From assembly GCA_020199975.1 (NCBI GenBank), contig JAIVJP010000319.1, forward strand, positions 1-10,578: a DNA stretch of 10,578 nucleotides, read 5' to 3'. The stretch is from Acidobacteriota bacterium (lineage in GTDB: Bacteria > Acidobacteriota > Blastocatellia > Pyrinomonadales > Pyrinomonadaceae). This document shows positions 1 through 7,082 of this stretch, in pieces. How positions within the stretch are numbered: position 1 is the stretch's first letter; every line of letters begins with the position of its first letter. The notes beneath the pieces are model-generated. The model worked only from the letters and a program-made list of their open reading frames with translations, ran no database searches and was not told where the DNA came from. Both the position numbers and the translations under genes were made by a program.

Positions 1-597
1 CCTCAGAAAAGCGATTGCCAGATCCAGGTCTCTATAACTGCCTATCGGCGTATAGAAATGAAAAACAAAAGCTGCCAGGCAAAGCGATGCGAAATGCAGG
101 GCAAACGGTGCCCGGCCACCTTGCTTGAAAAGCACAAAGAAACCGACAAAGAGATAGAGCAGTCCAATCAGGTTGATGTAGAGATCGCGGGGTGTCCATT
201 TGTAGGTCGCATCCAGATTGTCGAGGTCTGCGAAATATAGGCGACTCTCTTCAGGGTAGGAGGGCCGTTCGATGAGGTAGTGAAGCTGTCCCCCCACATG
301 GGCTTGATCCAAATATATCTGCACATCTTTCGCATGAGCGATTTCGTCTTTTCTGACGCCATCCAGGCTAGCAGCAATCAACCGGTCGCCAGGCAGAATC
401 CAAGCTCGGGCGCCAGAGGAGTTTGGCTCGACAGTCTCAGCCAGGATTCCCTGCCGGGTATCGACCCATTTCACTCCATCCCAGGGAGGCGTTTCTCGTC
501 GGGACCGCTGAGCAAAATTAAGGACCCCGGCCGCAACAAGAAGAGCTGCCGCGATCAGCACCATCCAGGTTCCAGTCGTTAGAACTGATCTTTTCAC
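1..597 (-). CDS. Membrane sensor protein, N-terminal part (PDZ-like domain plus membrane segments), runs off the left edge
   Basis: An open frame of 199 codons runs without a stop from GTG (597-595) to the window edge, so the C-terminus is missing. Seen: a short basic N-terminus (MKRSVLTTG), one hydrophobic helix at about residues 8-27, and a probable extracytoplasmic region at about 35-125 whose WILPGDRLIAASLDG stretch and later IYLDQ/LHYLIE strands resemble a PDZ domain. A second hydrophobic block starts at about residue 141 (YINLIGLLYLFVGFFVLF) and a third at about 165 (LHFASLCLAAFVFHFY). Acidobacterial proteins with this N-terminal plan often continue into a histidine kinase or phosphatase output domain, but that part lies outside the window, so the signalling role is inferred. 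The GTG start is chosen because no ATG lies between it and an in-frame stop (TAG, about 80 bases upstream); the ribosome site (GGGAAG, 9 nt upstream) is weak. A TTG a few codons upstream is an alternative start. Confidence 0.75.
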   Translation of the reverse strand, partial: MKRSVLTTGTWMVLIAAALLVAAGVLNFAQRSRRETPPWDGVKWVDTRQGILAETVEPNSSGARAWILPGDRLIAASLDGVRKDEIAHAKDVQIYLDQAHVGGQLHYLIERPSYPEESRLYFADLDNLDATYKWTPRDLYINLIGLLYLFVGFFVLFKQGGRAPFALHFASLCLAAFVFHFYTPIGSYRDLDLAIAFLR

Positions 598-938
598 AGT
601 TTCAAACTTCCCGGCTCGCGCCAAAACCTCCGATCCCGAGTTGGAAAAGCAAGGTATGTTCCCAAGGGCTTCCGATAGCTGCTATAAGCGACGCCGATGA
701 GCCTTGCTCATTGAAACTACGTCCCTGGCTCGAATACATTGGACCTATAGCGTCAAAGTCGCTCCGGCTTAACAAGCACGAAAAAAAGCTGACCTGGATG
801 CGCAACTCCGCTTAATTCAATATTTCGTAGTTTTCCATGATTTTGGAGAAACCGGGTCAGGTGGGGTAACGAAAAGGGGGGCGTTAGATCGACGACAGGG
901 ACTCTCTACCCACTGCTTAAATCTAACCACCCTTTCTT
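598..938. other. Intergenic stretch between two minus-strand genes
   Basis: This 341-base stretch separates the end of the outer-membrane protein gene from the start of the sensor gene. The only clear structure is a 7-bp inverted repeat, GTTAGAT at 883-889 and ATCTAAC at 921-927. On the minus strand it is followed by a C-run and TTTT, so it could be a weak terminator for the upstream gene, but its 31-nt loop makes this uncertain. A 67-codon open frame on the minus strand (602-805) has no recognisable features and I do not consider it a gene. The promoter of the sensor gene should lie here; I saw no convincing -35/-10 pair. Confidence 0.5.
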
Positions 939-2690
939 CTAAAACCTGACGGAGATGCCACCTCGGACCGAACGGCGCCCGGTCAGCAGTTGGGTAAGTA
1001 TCTCTCTGTTTTCCGTGGTTGTCTGAGCGTCTAATAGGTTTCGAGCATCGAGCACGGCTTCGGCTCTAACCGGCAGACCGAAGCTCGGCAAGTCCTGCGT
1101 AATCTGAATGCTCAACGAGGGGTCGTAGACTCCTAGTCGTCCGGCAAATGGGTCGATAGCAAAAACAGTCGCATCAGGCGAGAAACGCAAAACTGTGCGT
1201 ACGTGGGTTCCCGTACCAAAGACTGCGCCAAGTTGCAGTGCACCAGTCTGGAAAAACCCATTGGTGAAGACTTCGCCTGGGCTCGAAAAGTCAAACGGAG
1301 ACAACTGCTGACCCTGACCGAAGGAATATCCCGCAGAGGCAGTCCAATGGCGACTCAAACGCCGTGTGTAAACCACCCGTACTCCTTTCGAGGTCCCCTC
1401 CTGGTTCGCGACGTTGATTAAAGCTTCGCCGGTAGTGCCCGCAAAGGCCGATAGTGGTGTGCTAAGAAAACCGACTCCCCGTCCTGAAGTGGTATCGAAG
1501 AAGGCTGTGGCCTCAACATTCGAGTTGTTATCAATAACTCGTTCCACTCCGAATTCGAGCCGGTGGCTTCGCTCCATCACAGCTCTTCCGTCGATGTAAG
1601 CAATAGGTCGATCTCCTGATTCAGTGAAAACGACTTGAGTGCCTTCAAATCCCGCGACCCTCTGAATGTGCTCCTCACCGCCACCCGGGGCGTAAGCCGC
1701 TTTCAAGCGTGTACGCGCATCAGTATCAAACTGAATCCCCAAGCGAGGGGTAAATGAAGTCCCGCCGCCCGCGCCAATAAATCGGGAGTAGTCCAGACCC
1801 AGCACGATTACTATTCCGTCCCTGACAATCCACTCATCTACAGCGCGCACGGAAAATTGCCCCAAGGGGCGATCCTCTACCGCTCCCGCGAGCAGCGGGG
1901 AATTCAATCGCATGCCACCAACGCTTATCCCGAGGTGGTGGCGTTCGCCAATCCGGATGCGACTGCTCGCTTCCAGGCGCTCGGGTGCATTGGGCCCTAA
2001 TCCCGTTTGGCCGGCGAAAACCAGTTCGATGTTGTCAGTAGTGGGAGTTGAAATTGCGAAGTTAAGCCCCAGGTATGCGGCACCGTACGGATTGTCAGCG
2101 AAATAGGATTCTACGACTCCAGTAGCACGCTTTCCGGAATTGGTTGTGGAAACTTCACTCCCCTCAATAGCGGTGGCCGCAGCCGTCTCCCTAGTTGCGT
2201 TCTCAATTCCTAGCGCTGCCTTGATGTCCTCGTCGTCACCTTCCTGCGCCTGAAAAATCGAGCGTCGCGTCTGAGCTGAACGCAAGATCCACCTGACATC
2301 CTCGCGATCCTTGCGTCGTTCCGGCAGAGTCTTCCCCGATCCAATCGGTTCGAGATTGAAGCGGTAGACTAACTCCTGAGACGCGCGCACTTCGACAGAG
2401 GCAAACGCGACTGCGTTGAAGCCATCGGCAATAGCGCGTATGGCATAGCGTCCCGGCAAGATCTTAGCTGAAAAACGCCCATCGGAGCCGGTCCGCGTCT
2501 GCTTGATTACATCGGTGGCGCCATCCTTGATTAAAGAAATGAGCGCTCCAGACAAGGGATTGCCTTCGTTATCTTTTACCGAACCAGTAATTGTGGCTAG
2601 GGCAGTTCCTGCGAGTGTGGGAGGGGCAGCAAAAGAAAACAAGGCCGAGAAGACAACCAGACTTAAAACTAAACCCAATCCTCTTTTCAT
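939..2690 (-). CDS. Outer-membrane beta-barrel protein with N-terminal carboxypeptidase-regulatory-like domain
   Basis: The 583-residue product has a classical signal peptide at residues 1-27 (MKRGLGLVLSLVVFSALFSF, then an A-rich cleavage region). A CarboxypepD_reg-type beta-sandwich follows at about 30-112, with the usual ITGSVKDNEGNPLSGALISL opening and GRFSAKILPGRYAIRA core. A polar linker (about 113-190) contains REDVRWILRSAQTRR, a motif seen in acidobacterial proteins of this type. The rest is alternating beta-strand sequence ending in GGISVRF, the terminal aromatic typical of barrels inserted by BAM. I see no TonB-receptor plug domain, and 583 residues is short for a full TonB-dependent receptor, so calling it a receptor would overstate the evidence. 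The substrate is unknown. The start was moved 18 codons inside the longest frame because ATG 2690 has an excellent ribosome site and begins the signal peptide. The gene is monocistronic by appearance and divergent from the M16 peptidase gene. Confidence 0.8.
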   Translation of the reverse strand: MKRGLGLVLSLVVFSALFSFAAPPTLAGTALATITGSVKDNEGNPLSGALISLIKDGATDVIKQTRTGSDGRFSAKILPGRYAIRAIADGFNAVAFASVEVRASQELVYRFNLEPIGSGKTLPERRKDREDVRWILRSAQTRRSIFQAQEGDDEDIKAALGIENATRETAAATAIEGSEVSTTNSGKRATGVVESYFADNPYGAAYLGLNFAISTPTTDNIELVFAGQTGLGPNAPERLEASSRIRIGERHHLGISVGGMRLNSPLLAGAVEDRPLGQFSVRAVDEWIVRDGIVIVLGLDYSRFIGAGGGTSFTPRLGIQFDTDARTRLKAAYAPGGGEEHIQRVAGFEGTQVVFTESGDRPIAYIDGRAVMERSHRLEFGVERVIDNNSNVEATAFFDTTSGRGVGFLSTPLSAFAGTTGEALINVANQEGTSKGVRVVYTRRLSRHWTASAGYSFGQGQQLSPFDFSSPGEVFTNGFFQTGALQLGAVFGTGTHVRTVLRFSPDATVFAIDPFAGRLGVYDPSLSIQITQDLPSFGLPVRAEAVLDARNLLDAQTTTENREILTQLLTGRRSVRGGISVRF

Positions 2691-2699
2691 GGTTGCAAG

Positions 2700-2706
2700 A
2701 CCTCCT
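2700..2706 (-). promoter_or_regulatory. Shine-Dalgarno site deciding the start of the outer-membrane protein
   Basis: On the minus strand AGGAGGT lies 9 nt before the ATG at 2690. This near-consensus site supports that start over the ATG at 2744, which would place 18 extra residues in front of the signal peptide. Confidence 0.8.
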
Positions 2707-2884
2707 AGCCAAACCCAGGGAGCGTTTGGGACAAGGGACGCCATCTGTTTGGTCTGCTCAACTTGGAAAGGGCTCTCTTGAAGTTCATCCCTTTTAAGAC
2801 AAACATAAGGAACAACCTAGCCCTTCAGAGGCGAACCGGTTCAGGCCAGGAGACTTACCAGAACCGCTAAATGACGTTATTCTC

Positions 2885-2907
2885 TGACAATCTTCGAAGA
2901 TCTGTCA
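2885..2907. promoter_or_regulatory. Near-perfect 23-nt palindrome, possible operator
   Basis: The left arm TGACAATCTTC (2885-2895) and right arm GAAGATCTGTCA (2896-2907) are reverse complements apart from one unpaired base in the right arm. The dyad has essentially no spacer, which suits a dimeric DNA-binding protein better than a transcription terminator, and no T-run follows. It sits about 150 bp before the M16 start and about 195 bp before the outer-membrane gene start, so it could act on either. The regulator is unknown. Confidence 0.35.
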
Positions 2908-3009
2908 AGCAAGTAGGCCCCTATGCCCCCCGTTTGCCGCCTGTTTTCCCGCCATGTTAGGATGCCAACTCGTGGTTCCCAGAACCGCACATTTTGGTTT
3001 CAGTAACTT

Positions 3010-3067
3010 TCTGTTAAACGAAGCATGATCGACGACATCTGTTAAACGAAGCATGATCGACGACATC
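3010..3067. repeat. 28-bp tandem duplication spanning the M16 peptidase start codon
   Basis: Two head-to-tail copies with a period of exactly 28 bp (3010-3039 matches 3038-3067 at every base). Each copy carries the segment from CTGTTAAACGAAGC through the start codon and the following codons ATC GAC GAC AT. Because 28 is not a multiple of three, the first copy is out of frame with the peptidase gene. The identity suggests a recent slippage event or an assembly artefact. Confidence 0.95.
3025..3045 (+). other. Six-codon mini-ORF created by the duplication in front of the M16 gene
   Basis: The duplicated start codon at 3025 opens a frame reading MIDDIC and stops at TAA 3043-3045, seven bases before the real start at 3053. 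Its start context is identical to that of the true gene. If translated, it could reduce or couple M16 translation through reinitiation. This is inference; the peptide itself is unlikely to have a function. Confidence 0.4.
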
Positions 3068-4336
3068 CATACCACCAAACTTCCCAACGGCATCACGGTT
3101 TTGTCCGAGCACATGCCCGGCCTAAGGTCGGTGACCGCCGGAATCTGGGTCCGGCGCGGCTCGCGCCACGAATCTGCCGAGTTAAATGGCATTTGCCACT
3201 TCATAGAACACTCGGTTTTCAAAGGCACAGAACGTCGTTCTGCTCGGGATATTGCCGTCGAATCCGACCGTCTGGGCGGTCAGTTTGACGCCTACACGAC
3301 CCATGAGATGACTGGCTTTGCCCTAAAGGTTGCGGACAGCAGCCTGCCGGAGGCGTTCGATCTCATTGCGGACCTCATTTCCCGACCGCGGTTTGACCAG
3401 GAAGACCTCGAGCGCGAGCAAAAGGTCGTCCTGGAAGAGATGAAAATGGTTGAAGACACGCCGGAGGAGTTACTCGGAGAACTCTTCAACGCCGCTTATT
3501 TTCCGGATCAACCGCTCGGGCGACCGATTGAAGGCACCGAGGCAACAGTTTCCTCTTTTGATCAGGTAACCACCTCTGCTTTTCATGCCCGCGAGTTCTC
3601 GCCTCGAAATCTTGTTGTTGCCGCTGCCGGCAATGTTGAGCACACTCGGCTGGTTGATATGGTCGAACGCGGATTTGCCGAAGCCACTAACAGCGGAAAT
3701 CGTTCGGGTTCTCGGCCCGAGACGAACTCCTCGCCCACGCCGGCTGCCCCGATTCTGATTCAGCTAAAGAAAGAGCTCGAACAAGCACACTTGATCATCG
3801 CAGCACCCTGGCCCACGGCCCGAAGCGAAAACCGCTATGCCGCAAGCCTGCTCGCCTCTGTAATAGGAGGCGGCACTTCGAGCCGGTTATGGCAAAGGAT
3901 TCGCGAGGAACGCGGCCTTGCATATTCGGTTGGGGCCGGAGGTAGCACGTTCTCCGACGTGGGAGTTTTCACAATCTACGCGGGCACATCCCCGGAGCAT
4001 CTTAACGAGGTTCTCGATTTGTCACTGCAAGAACTCCGTCGAGTTGTGAATGAAAGTGTCTCCTCGGCAGAACTGAAGCTCGCCAAGGAGCAGGCAATAT
4101 CGTCAATCCTACTGGGTCTTGAATCTTCCAGTTCACGCGCCAGCGCCCTCGCGCGCCAGGAGATCATTCACCACCGGCGTATTTCACCAGAAGAGGTTGT
4201 TAAGCGGATCGAGGCTGTGGATTGTGAGGAGCTGCTGCAGGTGGCGCGCACGTTCTTTACGACGGAGAACCTCGCTCTTGGTGCGCTCGGAAATCTGAAC
4301 GGCTTTCACGTGGATCGTTTACGGCTTGAGATCTGA
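3053..4336 (+). CDS. M16-family zinc metallopeptidase (PqqL/processing-peptidase type)
   Basis: The 427-residue protein is a single-unit M16 peptidase of the common bacterial length. The inverted zinc motif HxxEH is at H49-F-I-E52-H53, with E52 the expected catalytic base and H49/H53 zinc ligands. The third ligand fits E129 in VVLEEMKM, exactly 76 residues after H53 as in the family. The second half carries the GGGTSSRLWQRIREERGLAY segment (about 266-285) that shapes the substrate chamber, followed by the SVGAGGSTF strand. No signal peptide is present, so it is predicted cytoplasmic. M16 enzymes degrade or process small unfolded peptides; the substrate here is unknown. The start is the second of two duplicated ATGs; the first leads to a stop after six codons. 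The ribosome site (GAAG) is weak. The WalJ-like gene follows after 89 bases and may be co-transcribed. Confidence 0.92.
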   Translation: MIDDIHTTKLPNGITVLSEHMPGLRSVTAGIWVRRGSRHESAELNGICHFIEHSVFKGTERRSARDIAVESDRLGGQFDAYTTHEMTGFALKVADSSLPEAFDLIADLISRPRFDQEDLEREQKVVLEEMKMVEDTPEELLGELFNAAYFPDQPLGRPIEGTEATVSSFDQVTTSAFHAREFSPRNLVVAAAGNVEHTRLVDMVERGFAEATNSGNRSGSRPETNSSPTPAAPILIQLKKELEQAHLIIAAPWPTARSENRYAASLLASVIGGGTSSRLWQRIREERGLAYSVGAGGSTFSDVGVFTIYAGTSPEHLNEVLDLSLQELRRVVNESVSSAELKLAKEQAISSILLGLESSSSRASALARQEIIHHRRISPEEVVKRIEAVDCEELLQVARTFFTTENLALGALGNLNGFHVDRLRLEI

Positions 4337-4425
4337 CTGAAGAACAAACAACCGACGTGTAGCCGTTTCTCTGGTTAAGTGATAAAGTCTGCTTGTTTTC
4401 CCTCTGAGCACTAGAGCCCTTAAAC

Positions 4426-5250
4426 ATGAAACTTACCGTTCTCGGCAGCGGCTCAACTGGCAATGCGGTTCTGATCGTTGCAGGTGAAACTCGCGTTCTC
4501 GTCGACGCCGGCCTAAGCGCCAAAGAAATCGCGCGCAGACTCGCGCACGTCGGTGAAGATGTTCACCGTCTCGACGGCGTTTTAGTCACACACGAACATG
4601 GTGATCATGCCGGCGGTCTGCGAGTCCTGCTCAGATCCGTTGACTGCCCCGTCTATATCTCGGCCCAAACGTCCGACGCATATATCAGTGAGCGAGAAAA
4701 CGTCACAAATGATGAACCGCGCAAGCGTGCTACCGCACTGAGTGATCGCGAGGAGCAGATTGAGTCGAGCAAGGATTTCCGGATTGGCGAGATCGATTTT
4801 CATCCCTTTACCATTCCCCACGACGCGGTCGACAACTTTGGGTTCACCGCAACGCACCAGGGTGTCAAGATAGCTACGCTGATGGATTTCGGTCACATCA
4901 CGACGCTGATTACCGAACAATTACGTGGCTGCGCCGCAATTCTTATCGAATCCAACCACAGCCGTGACATGTTGAAGGCTTGCGACACTTACCCTTGGGA
5001 GCTGAAGCAGCGGATTCTCTCCCGTCTCGGGCACCTTTCTAACGAAGACGTTGCTGACTGGCTGCGCGACGGTTTTGATGGGACCGCAGACCACATCGTG
5101 CTGGCTCACCTGTCGCAGCGGGCTAATAATCCTTACCTGGCCAAAATCTCAGCCGAAGTGGCGCTACAGGAGCGCTCGCCTCTCTTTCACTCCGACACGC
5201 AGATAAGTCTTTCATTTCCTAAGGAGCCGACACCTTGGATCGAAGTGTGA
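4426..5250 (+). CDS. Metallo-beta-lactamase-fold hydrolase, WalJ/YycJ-like
   Basis: This 274-residue protein begins with the typical MKLTVLGSGSTGNAVLI strand. It has the metal-binding signature H56-E-H58-G-D60-H61, then IPHDAVDNFGF (H132), the metal-bridging Asp in LMDFGH (D154), SNH (H179) and the last ligand His in AHLSQRANNP (H228). The spacing and the HDAxDxxGF, SNH and HLSxxNN motifs match the WalJ/YycJ branch of the fold, whose members have been linked to DNA-end/mismatch processing and cell-wall control in Firmicutes; the role outside Firmicutes is less certain. It has no signal peptide and should be cytoplasmic. All metal ligands are present, so it is probably active. The DUF4019-like lipoprotein gene starts 7 bases after its stop, suggesting one transcript. 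RNase Z and RNase J are less likely because the characteristic extra domains are absent. Confidence 0.88.
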   Translation: MKLTVLGSGSTGNAVLIVAGETRVLVDAGLSAKEIARRLAHVGEDVHRLDGVLVTHEHGDHAGGLRVLLRSVDCPVYISAQTSDAYISERENVTNDEPRKRATALSDREEQIESSKDFRIGEIDFHPFTIPHDAVDNFGFTATHQGVKIATLMDFGHITTLITEQLRGCAAILIESNHSRDMLKACDTYPWELKQRILSRLGHLSNEDVADWLRDGFDGTADHIVLAHLSQRANNPYLAKISAEVALQERSPLFHSDTQISLSFPKEPTPWIEV

Positions 5251-5257
5251 GAAGAGA

Positions 5258-5770
5258 ATGGGGGATGAACGATGCAACTCGAAATTGAAGTGCCACGAGG
5301 TCGATTCATACCTTCGACCAATTCCCTTTCGTTCGGTCTGCTTCGTGCAACTGTTGGTAGTGGTCCTGCTTTCCCTATCGGCGATAGCCTGTGGCTCGAA
5401 AGCTGAGCGACGTAGTATCCCCGCGGAAGTTGAAGCTGCAATCAATGCAGTGAGCGAGGATATCGCAACCGACCGTTACGAGAAGATTTACCGCGAAGCC
5501 TCTGAGCTTTGGCAGCAGGATGCGAGTCTGGAACAGTCCATTTCAGCTTTCAAAACGCTAAAGACAAAACTAGGCAAGGTGGAAAATCGGACGGTCCATT
5601 CCGCCACGGAGCAGCATAACTCAGGCGGTCCGTTAAAAGGCGACGCGTTTATCATCACCTACCAAACAAAGTTCGAGAAGGGCCAAGGCATGGAAACTTT
5701 CACCCTCGTCAAGCGCGACAGCCGTTGGCTGCTGGCGAGGTATTTCGTAAATTCGACCGCGCTGAAGTAA
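5258..5770 (+). CDS. Small lipoprotein with DUF4019-like domain
   Basis: The 170-residue product has an unusually long, basic N-region (about 27 residues), a hydrophobic core (VQLLVVVLLSLS) and a candidate lipobox AIA-C45. Position -3 is Ala rather than the usual Leu/Val, so lipidation is probable but not certain. Residues about 55-168 resemble DUF4019: a helical start with YEKIYREASELWQQ, a RTV strand, an ITYQTKFEKG strand, and the closing ETFTLVKRDSRWLLARYFV typical of the family. DUF4019 proteins are exported and of unknown function. The start ATG has a close GAAGAG ribosome site; a start at the internal GTG (residue 30) would remove all basic residues before the membrane segment and is less likely. 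It follows the WalJ-like gene by 7 bases. Confidence 0.7.
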   Translation: MGDERCNSKLKCHEVDSYLRPIPFRSVCFVQLLVVVLLSLSAIACGSKAERRSIPAEVEAAINAVSEDIATDRYEKIYREASELWQQDASLEQSISAFKTLKTKLGKVENRTVHSATEQHNSGGPLKGDAFIITYQTKFEKGQGMETFTLVKRDSRWLLARYFVNSTALK

Positions 5771-5856
5771 GTTTCGAGTTCTGAGTTTTGAGTTCCGAGT
5801 TAAAAGACAGCTAACTGAATACTAACTCGAAACTCTGAACCCGAAACACGAAACTT
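5769..5856. repeat. Inverted array of degenerate heptanucleotide repeats before purB
   Basis: The left half (5769-5801) holds four GAGTT units spaced at 7 bases (5776, 5783, 5790, 5797). The right half (5824-5856) holds five AACYC/AACAC-type units also spaced at 7 bases. The two 33-base halves are reverse complements with 7 mismatches and a 22-base spacer, so the transcript could fold into a long imperfect hairpin. The left arm overlaps the stop codon of the lipoprotein gene, and the right arm ends 7 bases before purB. No T-run follows, so a simple terminator is unlikely. Confidence 0.8.
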
Positions 5857-5863
5857 TTAAGCC

Positions 5864-7048
5864 ATGATCGAACGCTACACATTGCCCGAAATGGGAGGGC
5901 TCTGGTCGGAGGAAAACAAGTTCCAGAAATGGCTGGACGTAGAGCTGGCCGTCTGCGAAGTGCATGCTGAGATGGGGACGATTCCTCGTGAAGCGCTCCA
6001 GGAAATTAAGTGGCGTGCCAAGTTCTCCGTCGAGCGCATCAATGAGATCGAGAAAACCACAAACCACGATGTGATCGCCTTTACGACGAACCTCGCCGAA
6101 TCGATCGGTCCGGCCTCCCGCTTTGTTCACTACGGTCTTACCTCTTCAGACGTCGTTGACACCGCCAACGCGCTACTATTGCGAGACGCCTGTGATCTTC
6201 TGCTTCAGAAGATCGATGGCTTGTTGACTGTGCTGAAACGGCGGGCGCTCGAGTTTAAGAATACGCCGCAGGTAGGCCGTACTCATGGAATCCATGCCGA
6301 GCCAACCTCCTTCGGAATGACTTTCGCCCGACTCGGCCTGCGGCCGGCACCGGTTTCCACACAGATTATCCAGCGCGATCGTTATGCGGAGTTCCTCGGC
6401 ACGCTGGCAATTATCGCTTCATCGTTGGACAAATTCGCGCTGAATGTCAGGCACTGGCAACAAACAGAAGTGCGCGAAGCGCAGGAGCGGTTCACCGTCG
6501 GCCAAAAAGGGTCGAGCGCGATGCCTCACAAACGTAATCCCATCATCTCCGAGCGCATCTGCGGAATTGCCCGAGTTGTCAGGGCAAACTCGCAGGTCGG
6601 CCTGGAAAACGTTGCCCTCTGGCACGAACGCGATATTTCACATTCCTCCGCCGAGCGTGTTGTATTACCGGATTCAAGCATTGCGCTTGATTACATATTG
6701 CACAAAGCGACTTCGTTGATTGAGGGACTAGTCGTCTATCCCGAGCGCATGCTGGAAAACTTGAATGCGACCAGGGGCCTGATCTTTAGCGGGCAACTGT
6801 TGCTGGCTTTGACACGGAAAGGCGTCTCGCGGGAAGTTGCCTACGAATGGGCGCAGCGAAATGCGATGAAAGTCTGGGACGAGGGCAAAGATTTTCAGAC
6901 ACTCGTAAAGGCCGATGCAGACATCAAGGCGCACCTGTCAGTGGAAGAACTTGAGGGCGCGTTCTCACTAACCAGCTATTTGAGCAATGTTGATGCCATC
7001 TTTGAGCGTGTATTCAACGGCAAACTCGACGTTGGCCCTCATCGATGA
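5864..7048 (+). CDS. purB: Adenylosuccinate lyase with an internal deletion of about 45 residues
   Basis: PurB catalyses two purine steps: SAICAR to AICAR plus fumarate, and adenylosuccinate to AMP plus fumarate. The 394-residue frame aligns from its first residue with standard PurB (about 431 residues in Bacillus subtilis). Seen: MIERYTLPEMGGLWSEENKF, NHDVIAFT (H68), YGLTSSDVVDTA, the catalytic-His segment GRTHGIHAEPTSFG (H141), the fumarase/ASL signature GSSAMPHKRNP (catalytic Ser at 217/218) and LWHERDISHSSAER. Directly after FGMTFA (residue 155, base 6328) the sequence jumps to LGLRPAPVSTQ; the usual helix and conserved GKISGAVGTYAN stretch between them, about 45 residues, is absent. The reading frame is continuous, so this is an in-frame loss, not a frameshift. 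Loss of that core helix could inactivate or destabilise the tetramer. No ribosome site is visible; heptad repeats lie just upstream. Confidence 0.9.
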   Translation: MIERYTLPEMGGLWSEENKFQKWLDVELAVCEVHAEMGTIPREALQEIKWRAKFSVERINEIEKTTNHDVIAFTTNLAESIGPASRFVHYGLTSSDVVDTANALLLRDACDLLLQKIDGLLTVLKRRALEFKNTPQVGRTHGIHAEPTSFGMTFARLGLRPAPVSTQIIQRDRYAEFLGTLAIIASSLDKFALNVRHWQQTEVREAQERFTVGQKGSSAMPHKRNPIISERICGIARVVRANSQVGLENVALWHERDISHSSAERVVLPDSSIALDYILHKATSLIEGLVVYPERMLENLNATRGLIFSGQLLLALTRKGVSREVAYEWAQRNAMKVWDEGKDFQTLVKADADIKAHLSVEELEGAFSLTSYLSNVDAIFERVFNGKLDVGPHR

Positions 7049-7082
7049 TAACTGGGTTTAGGCCCTCATCCTTCGTCGAACT

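Larger units (their letters stand above)
2691..3009. other. Divergent intergenic region with two palindromes
   Basis: This region lies between the minus-strand outer-membrane protein gene and the plus-strand M16 peptidase gene, so both promoters should be here. I could not assign -35/-10 boxes with confidence. Two dyad symmetries stand out: a perfect 10-bp palindrome GAACCGGTTC at 2833-2842, and a near-perfect 23-nt palindrome at 2885-2907 (described separately). Confidence 0.5.

Noticed and set aside
280..582. 100-codon open frame on the plus strand
   Set aside because: It lies antisense to the sensor gene, whose minus-strand translation gives convincing membrane helices and a PDZ-like domain; the plus-strand product looks like random sequence.
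602..805. 67-codon minus-strand frame just upstream of the sensor gene
   Set aside because: No domain, no signal peptide and no good ribosome site; it ends directly before the sensor start and is best explained as intergenic sequence.
883..927. GTTAGAT/ATCTAAC inverted repeat as a terminator of the outer-membrane protein gene
   Set aside because: The loop is 31 bases and the T-run is only four after a C-run; too weak to list as a terminator.
6320..6335. Frameshift as an explanation for the short PurB
   Set aside because: The frame before and after the junction is the same and both sides match PurB, so the loss is in frame.
7035..7071. Short direct repeat GGCCCTCATC at 7035 and 7062
   Set aside because: Only 10 bases, at the end of purB and just after it; no structure or symmetry supports a function, and chance is likely.
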